NCBI RefSeq assembly: GCF_900290235.1
Contig: NZ_OLMK01000097.1
Location: 1 to 37,284 of the forward strand
Direction: 5' to 3'
DNA length: 37,284 bases
From: Streptomyces sp. MA5143a
GTDB taxonomy: Bacteria > Actinomycetota > Actinomycetes > Streptomycetales > Streptomycetaceae
This document shows positions 7,638 to 15,567 of the stretch, one piece after another. Each line of letters begins with the position of its first letter. The first letter of the stretch is position 1. The notes below the pieces were generated by a model. That model did not search any database. It was not told the DNA's origin and saw only the letters and a program-made list of their open reading frames with translations. Made by a program: the position numbers and the translations under genes.

Positions 7638-7911
7638 AGGCCCAGCCGAGGAAGGTGGTGAACGCGGCGGGGCCCAGGGTGAGATGGGGTCCCGCCGGGT
7701 TCTTGGAGTCTCGGATGAGGAGGGTGGGGCTGGGGGAGGAGGCGGGGGTTGCGGCGATCTCTACGCAATCACCGCCCTGGTCGCCGCTGTGCGACGACTT
7801 GCGCCAGGTGAGGGGGCCGAGGGGGGTGCATTCGACGCAGGAGCCGCCGGTGTCCGTGCTGTAGCTCGACTTACGCCATTGGGCGCTGGTCAGGCGAGGG
7901 ATGCTCCCCAT
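7621..7911 (-). CDS. DUF397 protein with two DUF397 units
   Basis: 96 residues. The DUF397 signature occurs twice: WRKSSYSTDTGGSCVEC (12-28) and WRKSSHSGDQGGDCVEI (36-52), followed by a third-block-like VRDS-type segment (LLIRDSKNPAGPHLTLG) and a short end. DUF397 proteins are small Streptomyces partners of XRE/DUF5753 regulators (WhiJ/AbaA-type pairs). The ATG at 7911 has GGAGG six bases upstream and lies inside the last codons of the regulator gene (41-bp overlap), so the two are translationally linked. The doubled first block is longer than the usual single-copy protein of about 65 residues and looks like an internal duplication. Confidence 0.9.
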   Translation of the reverse strand: MGSIPRLTSAQWRKSSYSTDTGGSCVECTPLGPLTWRKSSHSGDQGGDCVEIAATPASSPSPTLLIRDSKNPAGPHLTLGPAAFTTFLGWASTAAG

Positions 7912-8719
7912 AGCGTTCCTCCATCACGTGCCGGATCAGCTCCACCGAGTCCTTGACGGACAAAGCGGCAGCTTGCAGATGATCGTAACGGAGCATGCGG
8001 TTCTCGACCGCGTCTGGATTGGCGGTCGCGTGGCCCGTTTCGTAGTCCTCGCTGTACACGATGGTGGGGTCGTTCGAGAAACGGAAGATGTCGAACGCTC
8101 CTGGGAAGCCGGCGTGGCTTCCGGCGGCGAACGGTAGTACCTGGATGTTGACGTAGGGGTTCTTCTCGCAGGCCAACAATTTCAGCAGTTGGCCTCGCAT
8201 CACGTCAGGACCGCCAAGCCTCTGGTAAAGCACGGCCTCACCGAGTACCGCCCAGAACACCGGCGGCTTGTCCTTCTCGAAGATGCGCTGCCGTGCCATC
8301 CGCGCCGCGATGCGATTGTCCAGGTCACGGTCGTTCACAGCGCTGAACACGGCACCCGCGTAGGCTTCCGTCTGAAGCAGGCCGTGCACAAGTAGCGGTT
8401 GGAAGACGTGGATCGCTGTGGCTCGTGCTTCCAGCTCCGCCACCTGTTGAAACCAGCTCGGGAGTTGGCTGCGCATCACCAGCGTCAGGAGGCGCGACAG
8501 CAACCCATCGGTTCCCAGCGCCACGTCCGCCCGTTCGCTGAACTCCAGCGTCGGAACTTTCCTCGCCGTCTCGATCTGGCCGATCAGCGATGCCGTATAG
8601 CCCAGGATGCTCCCCAACTGCTTCTGTGTCAGGCCCGCGGCCTCCCGGCAGCGCCGCAACTCGTAGCCGTAGTAGTCGAGCGGTGAGGCGCCGGGGTCGA
8701 GGGTGTTGATCTGGGTCAT
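7871..8719 (-). CDS. XRE-family regulator with DUF5753 domain
   Basis: 282 residues from ATG 8719 (GAGGGG about 8 bases upstream). Residues 16-70 form an XRE helix-turn-helix (LRRCREAAGLTQKQLGSILG, then IGQIETARKVP), followed by the DUF5753 sensor/effector domain starting near 'PSWFQQVAELEARATAIHVFQPLLVHGLLQT'. Such proteins pair with DUF397 proteins and an HATPase protein in Streptomyces developmental or antibiotic regulation (WhiJ-like families). The frame stays open far upstream through the divergent genes, but only this ATG has a ribosome-binding site and HTH N-terminus. It is divergent from the HATPase gene with a 93-bp shared promoter region. Confidence 0.92.
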   Translation of the reverse strand: MTQINTLDPGASPLDYYGYELRRCREAAGLTQKQLGSILGYTASLIGQIETARKVPTLEFSERADVALGTDGLLSRLLTLVMRSQLPSWFQQVAELEARATAIHVFQPLLVHGLLQTEAYAGAVFSAVNDRDLDNRIAARMARQRIFEKDKPPVFWAVLGEAVLYQRLGGPDVMRGQLLKLLACEKNPYVNIQVLPFAAGSHAGFPGAFDIFRFSNDPTIVYSEDYETGHATANPDAVENRMLRYDHLQAAALSVKDSVELIRHVMEERYGEHPSPDQRPMA

Positions 8720-8812
8720 CGTGCTGTCCCCTCGTTGAAGCTTGAACTCACTGTTGTACGGGTTGTGTCCGTTCTGTCGCCGACAGTAGTTGCGCCAGGT
8801 CACCCTTGTGGG

Positions 8813-9247
8813 GTGAACGGATACATTCCCCCCATCGTTCTGGGCGCTCGTCCCGCCCAGCACCGGATGTGCTTCACCGTGGGTGAGCACTCCGCGCATC
8901 ACGTCCGCCGCATCGTCCGCTCCTACCTCGACGAGTGGGAGATGCCGGACCTGACCGACGCGGTGGAACTCGGGGTCACGGAGCTGCTCGCCAACGTCGT
9001 ACGGCATGTCCCGGACCGCCGCTGCACCCTGCTGTTGCTGCGGTCGCCGGCCGGGGTCCGGGTGGAGGTGACGGACGGGTCCGACCAGCTCCCCGTCCTG
9101 CGCACCGACATGTCGCCCTACGCGGAGGGCGGCCGGGGGCTCGTGCTGGTCGACGCCGTGGCGGACAAGTGGGGTGTGGGCAGGTGGCGCGACGGCAAGA
9201 CCGTCTGGTTCGAGTGCCGGTGCGGCGGAGAGGAGCGGTCCGCGTGA
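8813..9247 (+). CDS. HATPase (anti-sigma/SpoIIAB-like) regulator
   Basis: 144 residues if it starts at GTG 8813; a TTG at 8735 in the same frame would add 26 residues of low conservation. GHKL ATPase motifs are visible: N-box VTELLANVVRHV (Asn61), G1 VTDGS (Asp88-Gly89) and G2 GGRGLVLVDAVADKWG (106 onward). This single-domain form is the serine-protein-kinase/anti-sigma-like type that is very common in Streptomyces and usually sits beside XRE/DUF397 genes, as here. It ends in a GTGA overlap with the next gene, so the two are likely translated together. Start codon choice is uncertain. Confidence 0.87.
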   Translation: MNGYIPPIVLGARPAQHRMCFTVGEHSAHHVRRIVRSYLDEWEMPDLTDAVELGVTELLANVVRHVPDRRCTLLLLRSPAGVRVEVTDGSDQLPVLRTDMSPYAEGGRGLVLVDAVADKWGVGRWRDGKTVWFECRCGGEERSA

Positions 9248-9540
9248 GCGGCGCGACGGGCGGTGCCCGAGACGAGTACGGCACGGGCGTTGCCGTCGTC
9301 GAACAGGTGGAAGAAGCACCAGGCGCGGGCCAGGTCGAGGGCGGCGCGCAGGCGGACGGCGCGTACCGGGGACCGCTGGTGGTCGTGGGCGTGGATGTCC
9401 TGCACCGCCCCGTCTTTTATCGGGGTGACCGGTACGACTGGGAGGCGTTCGTGCGGGCCGGTGGGAAGGAGCCCGTGCGGGGTGACTGCACGTGCGCGGT
9501 GCCGGGGGACCGTCTCGCGGAGGGTCTGCCCCATCCGTAG
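9244..9540 (+). CDS. small protein coupled to HATPase gene
   Basis: 98 residues starting at the GTG that forms a GTGA overlap with the HATPase stop codon. Third positions are nearly all G/C in this frame, supporting coding. The N-terminal third is acidic and Gly/Ala-rich; the centre (GPLVVVGVDVLHRPVFYRGDRYDWEAFVRAGG) looks like a small folded domain. There is no family I recognise. A frame on the other strand (9118-9585) reads partly protein-like, but its codon use is poorer. The overlap suggests it works with the HATPase. Confidence 0.55.
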   Translation: MSGATGGARDEYGTGVAVVEQVEEAPGAGQVEGGAQADGAYRGPLVVVGVDVLHRPVFYRGDRYDWEAFVRAGGKEPVRGDCTCAVPGDRLAEGLPHP

Positions 9541-9589
9541 GTGGTCCGGGGCGGCGGCCGGGCGGGGCCAACCGGATTTCCCCACGGGG

Positions 9590-9614
9590 GGCGGGCCCGT
9601 GCGCGGCGCCCGCC
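9590..9614. terminator. weak hairpin between convergent genes
   Basis: GGCGGGC (9590-9596) and GCCCGCC (9608-9614) can pair across an 11-base loop, between the convergent ends of the small protein gene (9540) and the secreted protein gene (9637). It could end both transcripts. Confidence 0.4.
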
Positions 9615-9636
9615 TCCTTGTGCCCGTAGGGCGGTG

Positions 9637-10344
9637 TCAGCTCCCGACGGTCCTGAACGTCGTCGCCGTGCCGTGGTCGCCCAGGCCGGTGAGGACCTGG
9701 AGCTTCTTGATCGGCTTGGTGCCCGCGCTCTTGAACCGGGGTGTGGCGGTCCAGTGGGTGACGGCGTCCAGCATGTTCGCCTCGGGGGCGAACTTCGTCG
9801 CATCGGCCTTCACCGTGAACGCGGCGTTGAAGTTGGTGCCCTTGTGGCCCGCCTTCCGGCCCTTGCCGGTGATCAGGCCGCCCTTGCCGGTCTCGTAGGA
9901 CAGCGTGGTCGTGGCGCTGGTGACCGGGATGTCGAAGATCCGCTCGGTCGCCGTCACGGACAGGCTGACCGTCTTCGTGGACTTCGCCGTACGGGACGCG
10001 GCGACCGTGGTGCTCGTGAAGGTGACGTCCTTGTTGTAGCGGACGGTCTTCGTCTTCGCCTTGCTCGGGATGGCGCCGGTCTGCGTGACACCGAACGCCT
10101 TGAACACGCGGGCGTTCTGTAGGTAGCCGACGAACGCCCGCTGCTTGACCACGGGCAGCCTGCTGAACGCCTTCAGCGTCGGGCCGCCGCCGGGCGCCCT
10201 CTTCAGCCATGTCTTGTAGGCGTCCACGGTCAGTTGCGACGGCGCGGCGGGCGCGGTGTCGGCGGCGAGCGCCTGGCCGGAGCCGCCGAGCAGGGCCACG
10301 GAGGCCGCTGCGGCCACGACGGTCGCGGTGATGCGGTTGCGCAC
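9637..10344 (-). CDS. secreted protein of unknown function
   Basis: 235 residues from GTG 10344, with GAGGAGA eight bases upstream. Signal peptide (MRNRITATVVAAAASVALLGG) with ALA cleavage near residue 28. The mature part has a helical N-terminal section of about 60 residues (LTVDAYKTWLKRAPGGGPTL) and a Thr/Lys-rich C-terminal section whose alternating pattern (VTFTSTTVAASRTAKSTKTVSLSVTATE) predicts long beta strands. The strand-rich end recalls the secreted protein at 1700-2335 in style but not in sequence. No family recognised. Single gene, convergent with the HATPase operon. Confidence 0.75.
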   Translation of the reverse strand: MRNRITATVVAAAASVALLGGSGQALAADTAPAAPSQLTVDAYKTWLKRAPGGGPTLKAFSRLPVVKQRAFVGYLQNARVFKAFGVTQTGAIPSKAKTKTVRYNKDVTFTSTTVAASRTAKSTKTVSLSVTATERIFDIPVTSATTTLSYETGKGGLITGKGRKAGHKGTNFNAAFTVKADATKFAPEANMLDAVTHWTATPRFKSAGTKPIKKLQVLTGLGDHGTATTFRTVGS

Positions 10345-10531
10345 GATGGGATCTCCTCGTCACACGGGTCGCCGCACCGCCCGCACGGGCTCATGTCCCG
10401 TGCGCGGTACGGCAGTTGCCCGGAAGTCGTCCTGGGGTCGCAACGAACGTACGGGCGGGCGGGGAGCGCGCGGAATTGTCTCTTGGGGCAGCGTCCACAG
10501 GGGCAGTGGCGGCCGCGCGACGGCCGGTGCG

Positions 10532-11224
10532 TCACGCCGGTGACGGCGGGTCCGGGGCGGGACGGGTGCTGCGGAGATAGGCCAGGACGGCCAGCACCCG
10601 GAGGTTCACATGGGCGCGCTCATGGCTCTCCGGGTGGGGCAGGCCCAGCTTCTGGGAGATCGCCGTGACCCGCTTCTCGACCGTCTTGAGGCTGTAGCTG
10701 AGGCGGCTCGCGATGGACGTGTTGGAGTGGCCCTCCGCCATCAGCGCCAGCACCTGCCGTTCCACGGGGACCAGCGCGGCCAGCGGATCGGTCCTGCGGG
10801 GGCGGGTCAGCACGCGCTGCACCACCTCGGGGTCGACCACGACCTCCCCGGAGGCGACCCGCTTGATCGCGTCGACGAGCCGGTCGGTGTCCCGCACCCG
10901 GTCCTTGATGAGGTACCCCACCCCCTGGTCGGCCGCCTTGAGCAGCCGCATCGCGTACGACGTCTCCGCGTAGTGGGACAGCACGAGGAGCCCGGTGCCC
11001 GGATGGTCGGCCCGGATCCGCTCGGCGGCCCGGAGCCCCTCGTCGCGGTGGTCGGGTGGCATCCGGATGTCGAGGACGGCCACGTCGGGCGGGTCCGCCG
11101 CCACGGCGTGCAGCACCTCCGGAAGGGTGCCCGCCTGCGCGGTGACGGTGAAGCCGCGCGCGGCCAGCGTCTCGGCCAGCATGTGCCGCAGTAAGCCGGA
11201 GTCCTCGGCGATCACGATCCGCAT
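10532..11224 (-). CDS. NarL/FixJ-family response regulator
   Basis: 230 residues. Receiver domain at 1-125 with acidic pair Glu7-Asp8, phospho-acceptor Asp52 in VAVLDIRMPP, and the conserved lysine in IKDRV. A LuxR-type helix-turn-helix covers about 150-215 (ERQVLALMAEGHSNTSIASRLSYSLKTVEKRV). The gene overlaps the histidine-kinase stop by 13 bp, so the pair is coupled. Target genes are unknown; the nearest candidates are the kinase operon itself and the secreted protein downstream. Confidence 0.95.
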   Translation of the reverse strand: MRIVIAEDSGLLRHMLAETLAARGFTVTAQAGTLPEVLHAVAADPPDVAVLDIRMPPDHRDEGLRAAERIRADHPGTGLLVLSHYAETSYAMRLLKAADQGVGYLIKDRVRDTDRLVDAIKRVASGEVVVDPEVVQRVLTRPRRTDPLAALVPVERQVLALMAEGHSNTSIASRLSYSLKTVEKRVTAISQKLGLPHPESHERAHVNLRVLAVLAYLRSTRPAPDPPSPA

Positions 11225-13047
11225 GGCAGCTCCGCGACCAGCCGCGTACCCGCGCCGCGCGGGCTGTGCACCCGCAGCCGCCCGCCGAGGGCGCCCACCC
11301 TGTCCTCCAGCCCCCGCAACCCCGTGCCCCCGGCGGGATCCGCGCCGCCGGTGCCGTCGTCGGTGACCTCGATGACCAGCAGACCCCCGGCGCCGTCGTC
11401 CACCCGGACGCGTGCCTCGGTCGCCCCTGCGTGCTTGTACACGTTGCTCAACGCCTCCGTGACGATGAAGTACGCGGTCCGCTCCAGGTGTTCGGGCAGC
11501 CGCCGGTCGGGGATGTCCGGTACGACCGGCAGCGGCGCCCGTTCGGCCAGGACCTCCACGGCCGCCGCCAGGCCCTGCTCGGCCAGGGCGGGCGGATGGA
11601 TGCCCTCGGCCAGCGCCCGCAGTTCGCGCAGGACCTCGGTCAAGTGGGCGGAGGCGGCGGCCAGATCGGAGTCCGCCGACCCGGACGGCCGCTGCCCGAC
11701 CGGCGGGGCCCCGGCGGCTCGGGCACGGTCCACCAGCATCGAGATCACCAGCAGTTTGTGCTGCACCCCGTCGTGCAGATCCCGCTGGATGCGCCGGCGT
11801 TCGGCGTCGGCCGCCAGCACGAGCCGCGCCCGCGAGGCCCGTACCTCCGCCAACCGAGCCCGCTGCGCCGCCAGGAGACGCGCGTTGTCGAGGGCCAGCC
11901 CGGCCGCCGCCAGCACGGTGTCCACCAGCGGGCGCTGCTCGCGCAGCGCCGGATCGTGGACGAGCAGCGCGAGCAGCTCACCGCGCCGGACGACCGGGGT
12001 GACACAACTGCCGTCACGGGCGAGGCCGTCGGCGTCGGCCTCGGCGGCGACCCCGTCCGCCCGTACGTAACGGGCCGTCCCGTCGCCTTCCGACGCCGAC
12101 TCCCCACGCGGGAACCACAGTTCGAGCCCGGGATCGCCCAACGCCTCCGCGAGGGCCTCCTCCACGTGCGCCGGTTCCGCGGACTCCTCCAGCCGTACGA
12201 CGAGGTCCGCCACCCGGACCCGGGCCATCCGGACCCGTACCAGACCGGCGACGAGCGCGACCGGTGTGACGATCAGACCCAGCGCGTACCCGAGGAGCGC
12301 GAACTGCTGGACGTCCGGCGCCGCCCGCAGCATCGCCGCACCCGCGCCGAGCACGACCACACCGCCCAGCGCGAGCATCGTCAGCCACACCGGCGCGTAG
12401 GCCCGGCGGACCGGCCGCCCGGCCGTGGACCAGCGGCGCACCACCAACGCCGCCGTCAGCACGGTGAGCGCGGCGACGGTCACACTGCCGATCGGCGACC
12501 ACACCGAGTACGGTGCCGACGGGTCGCCCCACTGCTGCGGCTGCGGGGGGTACTCGGCGGCGTACCGCACGATCTGCGTCCCCACCGACGCGATGTACAG
12601 CAGGGCGACGACCGGCCGCTCGTGGCGGTGGTAGAGCCGGCCCGCCGGCAGGGCCAGCACGAGGTGGCCGATCGCGGCGTACGTGAGGTGGTAACAGCAG
12701 AAGCCGATCGCGAACAGGGCCCGGCTGTCGGCGAGTTGGAGATCGCCGAGGTACCAGGTGAACCCCACCAGCGTCATCAGCCGCCCGGTGCCGTTCGCCG
12801 GCCGGCGCACCCGCAGGACCGCCCCGCACACCACGAACGAGGCGCCCGCCGACTGCACCGGCAGCCACAGCCAGAGCGGATACGGGGCGCGGTGCCAGGT
12901 GGTGACGATCGCCGTCGAGGCGACCAGCACACCGGCCACCCCCAGTACGAGGGGCACGACCGGCCGGCGTGGCCGGTCCGGATCCCGGCTGTCGCTCCCC
13001 CGTGGCCAGGAGGGGACCGGTGTCGGGACGACTCCTGCCGCTGGCAT
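11212..13047 (-). CDS. NarL-type sensor histidine kinase
   Basis: 611 residues. The N-terminal half (about 28-275) has eight or so hydrophobic segments forming a membrane sensor without a large external loop, which resembles 7TM-type sensors of intramembrane or lipid signals. A GAF-like linker (about 285-400) precedes the HisKA_3 dimerisation helix RRRIQRDLHDGVQHK with His425. The HATPase domain has N-box ALSNVYKHA (Asn535), G1 DDGTGG (563-568) and G2 GTGLRG (575 onward). Upstream, the gene is divergent from the small protein at 13236 across about 190 bp. Confidence 0.95.
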   Translation of the reverse strand: MPAAGVVPTPVPSWPRGSDSRDPDRPRRPVVPLVLGVAGVLVASTAIVTTWHRAPYPLWLWLPVQSAGASFVVCGAVLRVRRPANGTGRLMTLVGFTWYLGDLQLADSRALFAIGFCCYHLTYAAIGHLVLALPAGRLYHRHERPVVALLYIASVGTQIVRYAAEYPPQPQQWGDPSAPYSVWSPIGSVTVAALTVLTAALVVRRWSTAGRPVRRAYAPVWLTMLALGGVVVLGAGAAMLRAAPDVQQFALLGYALGLIVTPVALVAGLVRVRMARVRVADLVVRLEESAEPAHVEEALAEALGDPGLELWFPRGESASEGDGTARYVRADGVAAEADADGLARDGSCVTPVVRRGELLALLVHDPALREQRPLVDTVLAAAGLALDNARLLAAQRARLAEVRASRARLVLAADAERRRIQRDLHDGVQHKLLVISMLVDRARAAGAPPVGQRPSGSADSDLAAASAHLTEVLRELRALAEGIHPPALAEQGLAAAVEVLAERAPLPVVPDIPDRRLPEHLERTAYFIVTEALSNVYKHAGATEARVRVDDGAGGLLVIEVTDDGTGGADPAGGTGLRGLEDRVGALGGRLRVHSPRGAGTRLVAELPCGS

Positions 13048-13235
13048 ACGCCCATTGTGGCCGCCCCCGGCCCGCCCTGTCCGCAGAGAGGAGGGAAAAC
13101 CCGCCGTGGGAAGGAGGGTTCACCCGGCAGTGCCACGCCGGACGCGCTGCGAGCCTGGAGTGCGGAGGGGAGGGGAGAGCGGGGGACGACGGGGACGGGT
13201 GCGCTCCGCGTACCGCGTATCCGGAGGGCGGACCG

Positions 13236-13685
13236 ATGCCAGAACCGCCGGTGGAGGACCCGAGGAGTGGTCCCGGGGGCCCGCGAGGGGAGCGGGGCGC
13301 CGGGTTCAGGGAACTGCTCGCTCCGGTCCTTCGAGGCGGGGAAACCGTGCGGACCTGCTGCCAGGGGGAGTGCGGCGGGTTCGCGGGGCGGGGGAGCCGA
13401 CCCGTCGTCCTGGCGCTGACCGGGCGCAGGTTCATCCTGCTCGACCTCGGGCCGCCGGGCTCGGAGAGCGGCCCCGGCACCGGCTCGGGGTGGGCCGATC
13501 CGGTCGGCCGTGTCGTCGTCGAGTCGTTCCGTCAGGGGAGGAACGGTTCGAGCAGGCTCCGGCTGCGACGGCTGGCCGTACCGGATCGGCTGGTCCGGAT
13601 CAGGGTCGGGGTGGAGTGGCGTGCGGAGGTGGCGCTGATCGCGGCGGCACTTCCCCGGGCGACGCCCTTCACCCTGCCCGACTGA
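13236..13685 (+). CDS. small protein, possible PH-like domain
   Basis: 149 residues from ATG 13236, which has GGAGGG eight bases upstream. A cysteine cluster near residue 41 (TCCQGEC) is followed by 'RPVVLALTGRRFILLDLGPP', which resembles the second strand pair of bacterial PH-like domains (VLALTxxRfilld), and then by a basic strand-rich segment and a short C-terminal helix (EVALIAAALPRATPF). A PH-like fold is my inference. The gene is divergent from the sensor kinase and could be a membrane-associated accessory protein. Confidence 0.6.
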   Translation: MPEPPVEDPRSGPGGPRGERGAGFRELLAPVLRGGETVRTCCQGECGGFAGRGSRPVVLALTGRRFILLDLGPPGSESGPGTGSGWADPVGRVVVESFRQGRNGSSRLRLRRLAVPDRLVRIRVGVEWRAEVALIAAALPRATPFTLPD

Positions 13686-13879
13686 CCCGGCGGAGAGGAC
13701 GAGGGAAAGGCGCGGGGGACGAGGTGAAGACGCGGGGGGACGGGGGAGAAGCGCGGGGGACGGGGGGAAGGCGAAGGCGGCGGCCCCGGGGATCGGGGGG
13801 CCGCCGCCTTCAGCTGTGATCCGGCTGGTCGCCGTGGCGGGTCAGTACCGCGTGGCGCATCAGTACCGCGTGGCGCGCA

Positions 13880-14293
13880 TCAGTACCAGTTGTTGGCCTG
13901 CCAGAAGTTCCACGCGCCACACGGGCTGCCGTAGCGGTCCTTCATGTAGTCCAGGCCCCACTTGATCTGCGTGGCGGCGTTGGTCTTCCAGTCGGAACCG
14001 GCGGAGGCCATCTTCGAACCGGGGAGAGCCTGGACCAGGCCGTAGGCACCGGAGGACGCGTTCGTCGCGTTGGGGTTCCAGTCGCTCTCGTGGTCGACGA
14101 TGTTGGAGAAGCAGGTGTACTGAGCGGAGTTCGCGATCATCTTCTTCGCGGTCGCCTGGGCCTGCGCGGCCTCCGAGGACGCGGCCTGCGCGGGCACGGC
14201 GGCGAGCAGCGCACCGGCGGTGGCGGCGACGACGGCGGTGCCGGCGAGGGCCTTCTTCGGGGAGGCGATGCGGCGGAGAAGGGTGCGAGTCAC
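13880..14293 (-). CDS. secreted lytic transglycosylase-like protein (SLT fold)
   Basis: 137 residues from GTG 14293 (AAAAGG six bases upstream); an ATG at 14332 in frame lacks proper spacing. Signal peptide to AQA near residue 37. The single mature domain is lysozyme-like: catalytic Glu69 in VDHESDWNPNATNASSGAYGLVQALPGSKM, followed by DWKTNAATQIKWGLDYMKDRYGSPCGAWNFW. This is the short one-domain form common in Streptomyces, lacking LysM or other wall-binding domains. It probably trims peptidoglycan during growth or sporulation. Two cysteines (61 and near the end) may form a disulfide. Confidence 0.93.
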   Translation of the reverse strand: MTRTLLRRIASPKKALAGTAVVAATAGALLAAVPAQAASSEAAQAQATAKKMIANSAQYTCFSNIVDHESDWNPNATNASSGAYGLVQALPGSKMASAGSDWKTNAATQIKWGLDYMKDRYGSPCGAWNFWQANNWY

Positions 14294-14640
14294 GGGGAAC
14301 CTTTTCTTCGGGGACGTTGACGTCGCGGGCATGCCTTCACCGCATGCGATGCGGTGGGGGCGTACGTCGGCGCCGAGCCCGTGTGGGTGGTCGGCGCCGT
14401 GCGACTCGTCCACAGAAGCAGCCGGGGGGACCTGTCCGCAAACACCCCTTTTGCTAGTTGTGGCCGTATGCGGGGGGAGGGGGTGCTCTGTGACCTGGCT
14501 CTCAATCCGCAGGTCAGCTGCCATTGCGACGTGGTCATGCCACGCTTTTCGATCTACGGCCCCGCTTCGTATGTGACCTGCGCCCTGTGGGGTGCTTCAC
14601 CGCGCACCCGACGCTCCGTGTACGGGGCCCGACTCCGCGT
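14294..14640. other. long leader region upstream of transglycosylase gene
   Basis: 347 bp without a supported gene. It lies between the stop of the ECF S-component gene and the leftward transglycosylase, so it should carry that gene's promoter and a long 5' leader. GC-rich self-complementary stretches are present: GGCGCCG occurs twice around 14368-14398 and a GCATGCGATGCGG segment near 14341. I looked for the c-di-AMP (ydaO) riboswitch that precedes many Streptomyces wall hydrolases and did not find its conserved blocks. Confidence 0.5.
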
Positions 14641-15567
14641 TCAAGGAGTGGGCGGGTCGAATGTGACCGCGCTCTCGAAGGCGGCCCGGCGCGTGGCCCG
14701 CCGCAGCGCCCGCAGCACCGGGGCCCCGAGCGTGAGGGTCAGGGCGACGGTGACCACGGCCCGGCCCAGGTCCCAGCCGAGGGAGGTGGCCAGGCAGTAC
14801 GCGAGGAACCGGGCGAGGTTGGCGGCGGGGGAGGCGTCCGCGTGGAACGCGATGTTCGAGGCGAGCGCGTCGATGAAGGGCCAGCCGTAGAGGTTCATGA
14901 CCGTGCCGTAGGCGAAGGCCGCGACGAAGCCGTACGCCGCGAGCAGCACGAGTTCGGCACGGCCCCGCAGCCGCCGGGCGCCCGGCAGCAGCCCGGCGCC
15001 CATCGCGAACCAGCCCATCGACAGCATCTGGAACGGCAGCCACGGCCCGACACCGCCGGTCAGCAGCGCCGACGAGAACATCGTCACCGCGCCGAGCGTG
15101 AAGCCGAACCCCGGGCCGAGGACGCGGCCGCTGAGCACCATCAGGAAGAACATGGGCTCCAGCCCCGCCGTCCCCGCCCCGATCGGGCGCAGCGCGGCGC
15201 CGGTCGCCGCGAGCACCCCGAGCATCGCCACCGCCTTCGCGCCCATCCCCGCCTCGGAGATCGTCGCCGCCACGACACCGACGAGCAGCACGAGCAGACC
15301 GGCGAACAGCCAGGGGGCGTCCTGCGCGTGCGCGCCGACCTGCGACTCGGGGGACGCGAAGAAGGGCCAGGCGAAGGCGGCGACCCCGATGAGGCTGACG
15401 AGCGCGAGGGCGAGGAGGGAACGGGGGGAGAGGGGGACGGGGCGGGGGCGTGGGCGGGCTGGGTGTGGGTGTGGGTGGGGGCCGGGGCCGGTGGGGCGAG
15501 TGCGGTCGGCCGGGTCGGCCGGGTCGGTCCGGTCGGGCAAGTCGGTCGGGGGTGGGGGGTTCGTCAC
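14641..15567 (-). CDS. ECF transporter S component (B12-type candidate)
   Basis: 308 residues from GTG 15567, which forms a GTGA overlap with the preceding ATPase gene. A proline-rich cytoplasmic N-terminus of about 50 residues is followed by six hydrophobic segments between 55 and 285, the size and layout of an ECF substrate-binding membrane subunit. 'EPMFFLMVLSGRVLGPGFGFTLGAVTMFSSALLTGGVGPWLPFQMLSMGWFAMGAG' fits the family of S components that includes CbrT. It is the last gene of the riboswitch-controlled operon, so cobalamin or a precursor is the likely ligand. Confidence 0.85.
   Translation of the reverse strand: MTNPPPPTDLPDRTDPADPADRTRPTGPGPHPHPHPARPRPRPVPLSPRSLLALALVSLIGVAAFAWPFFASPESQVGAHAQDAPWLFAGLLVLLVGVVAATISEAGMGAKAVAMLGVLAATGAALRPIGAGTAGLEPMFFLMVLSGRVLGPGFGFTLGAVTMFSSALLTGGVGPWLPFQMLSMGWFAMGAGLLPGARRLRGRAELVLLAAYGFVAAFAYGTVMNLYGWPFIDALASNIAFHADASPAANLARFLAYCLATSLGWDLGRAVVTVALTLTLGAPVLRALRRATRRAAFESAVTFDPPTP

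Noticed and set aside
9118..9585. 155-residue minus-strand frame opposite the small coupled protein
   Set aside because: Third-position bias and the GTGA overlap favour the plus-strand frame; the minus frame has no ribosome-binding site.
8720..10363. Upstream extension of the XRE regulator to an 830-residue protein
   Set aside because: The extension is the complement of the HATPase and an out-of-frame reading of the secreted protein; a good ribosome-binding site and HTH start fix the beginning at 8719.
11266..13419. 717-residue open frame on the plus strand opposite the histidine kinase
   Set aside because: Long stop-free antisense frames are usual in high-GC DNA; the translation is R/P/G/H-rich without domains.
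14294..14640. c-di-AMP (ydaO) riboswitch before the transglycosylase
   Set aside because: The conserved GGGGGAACC-like and CCGAACCCGTCAGCTAACC-like blocks are not present on either strand.
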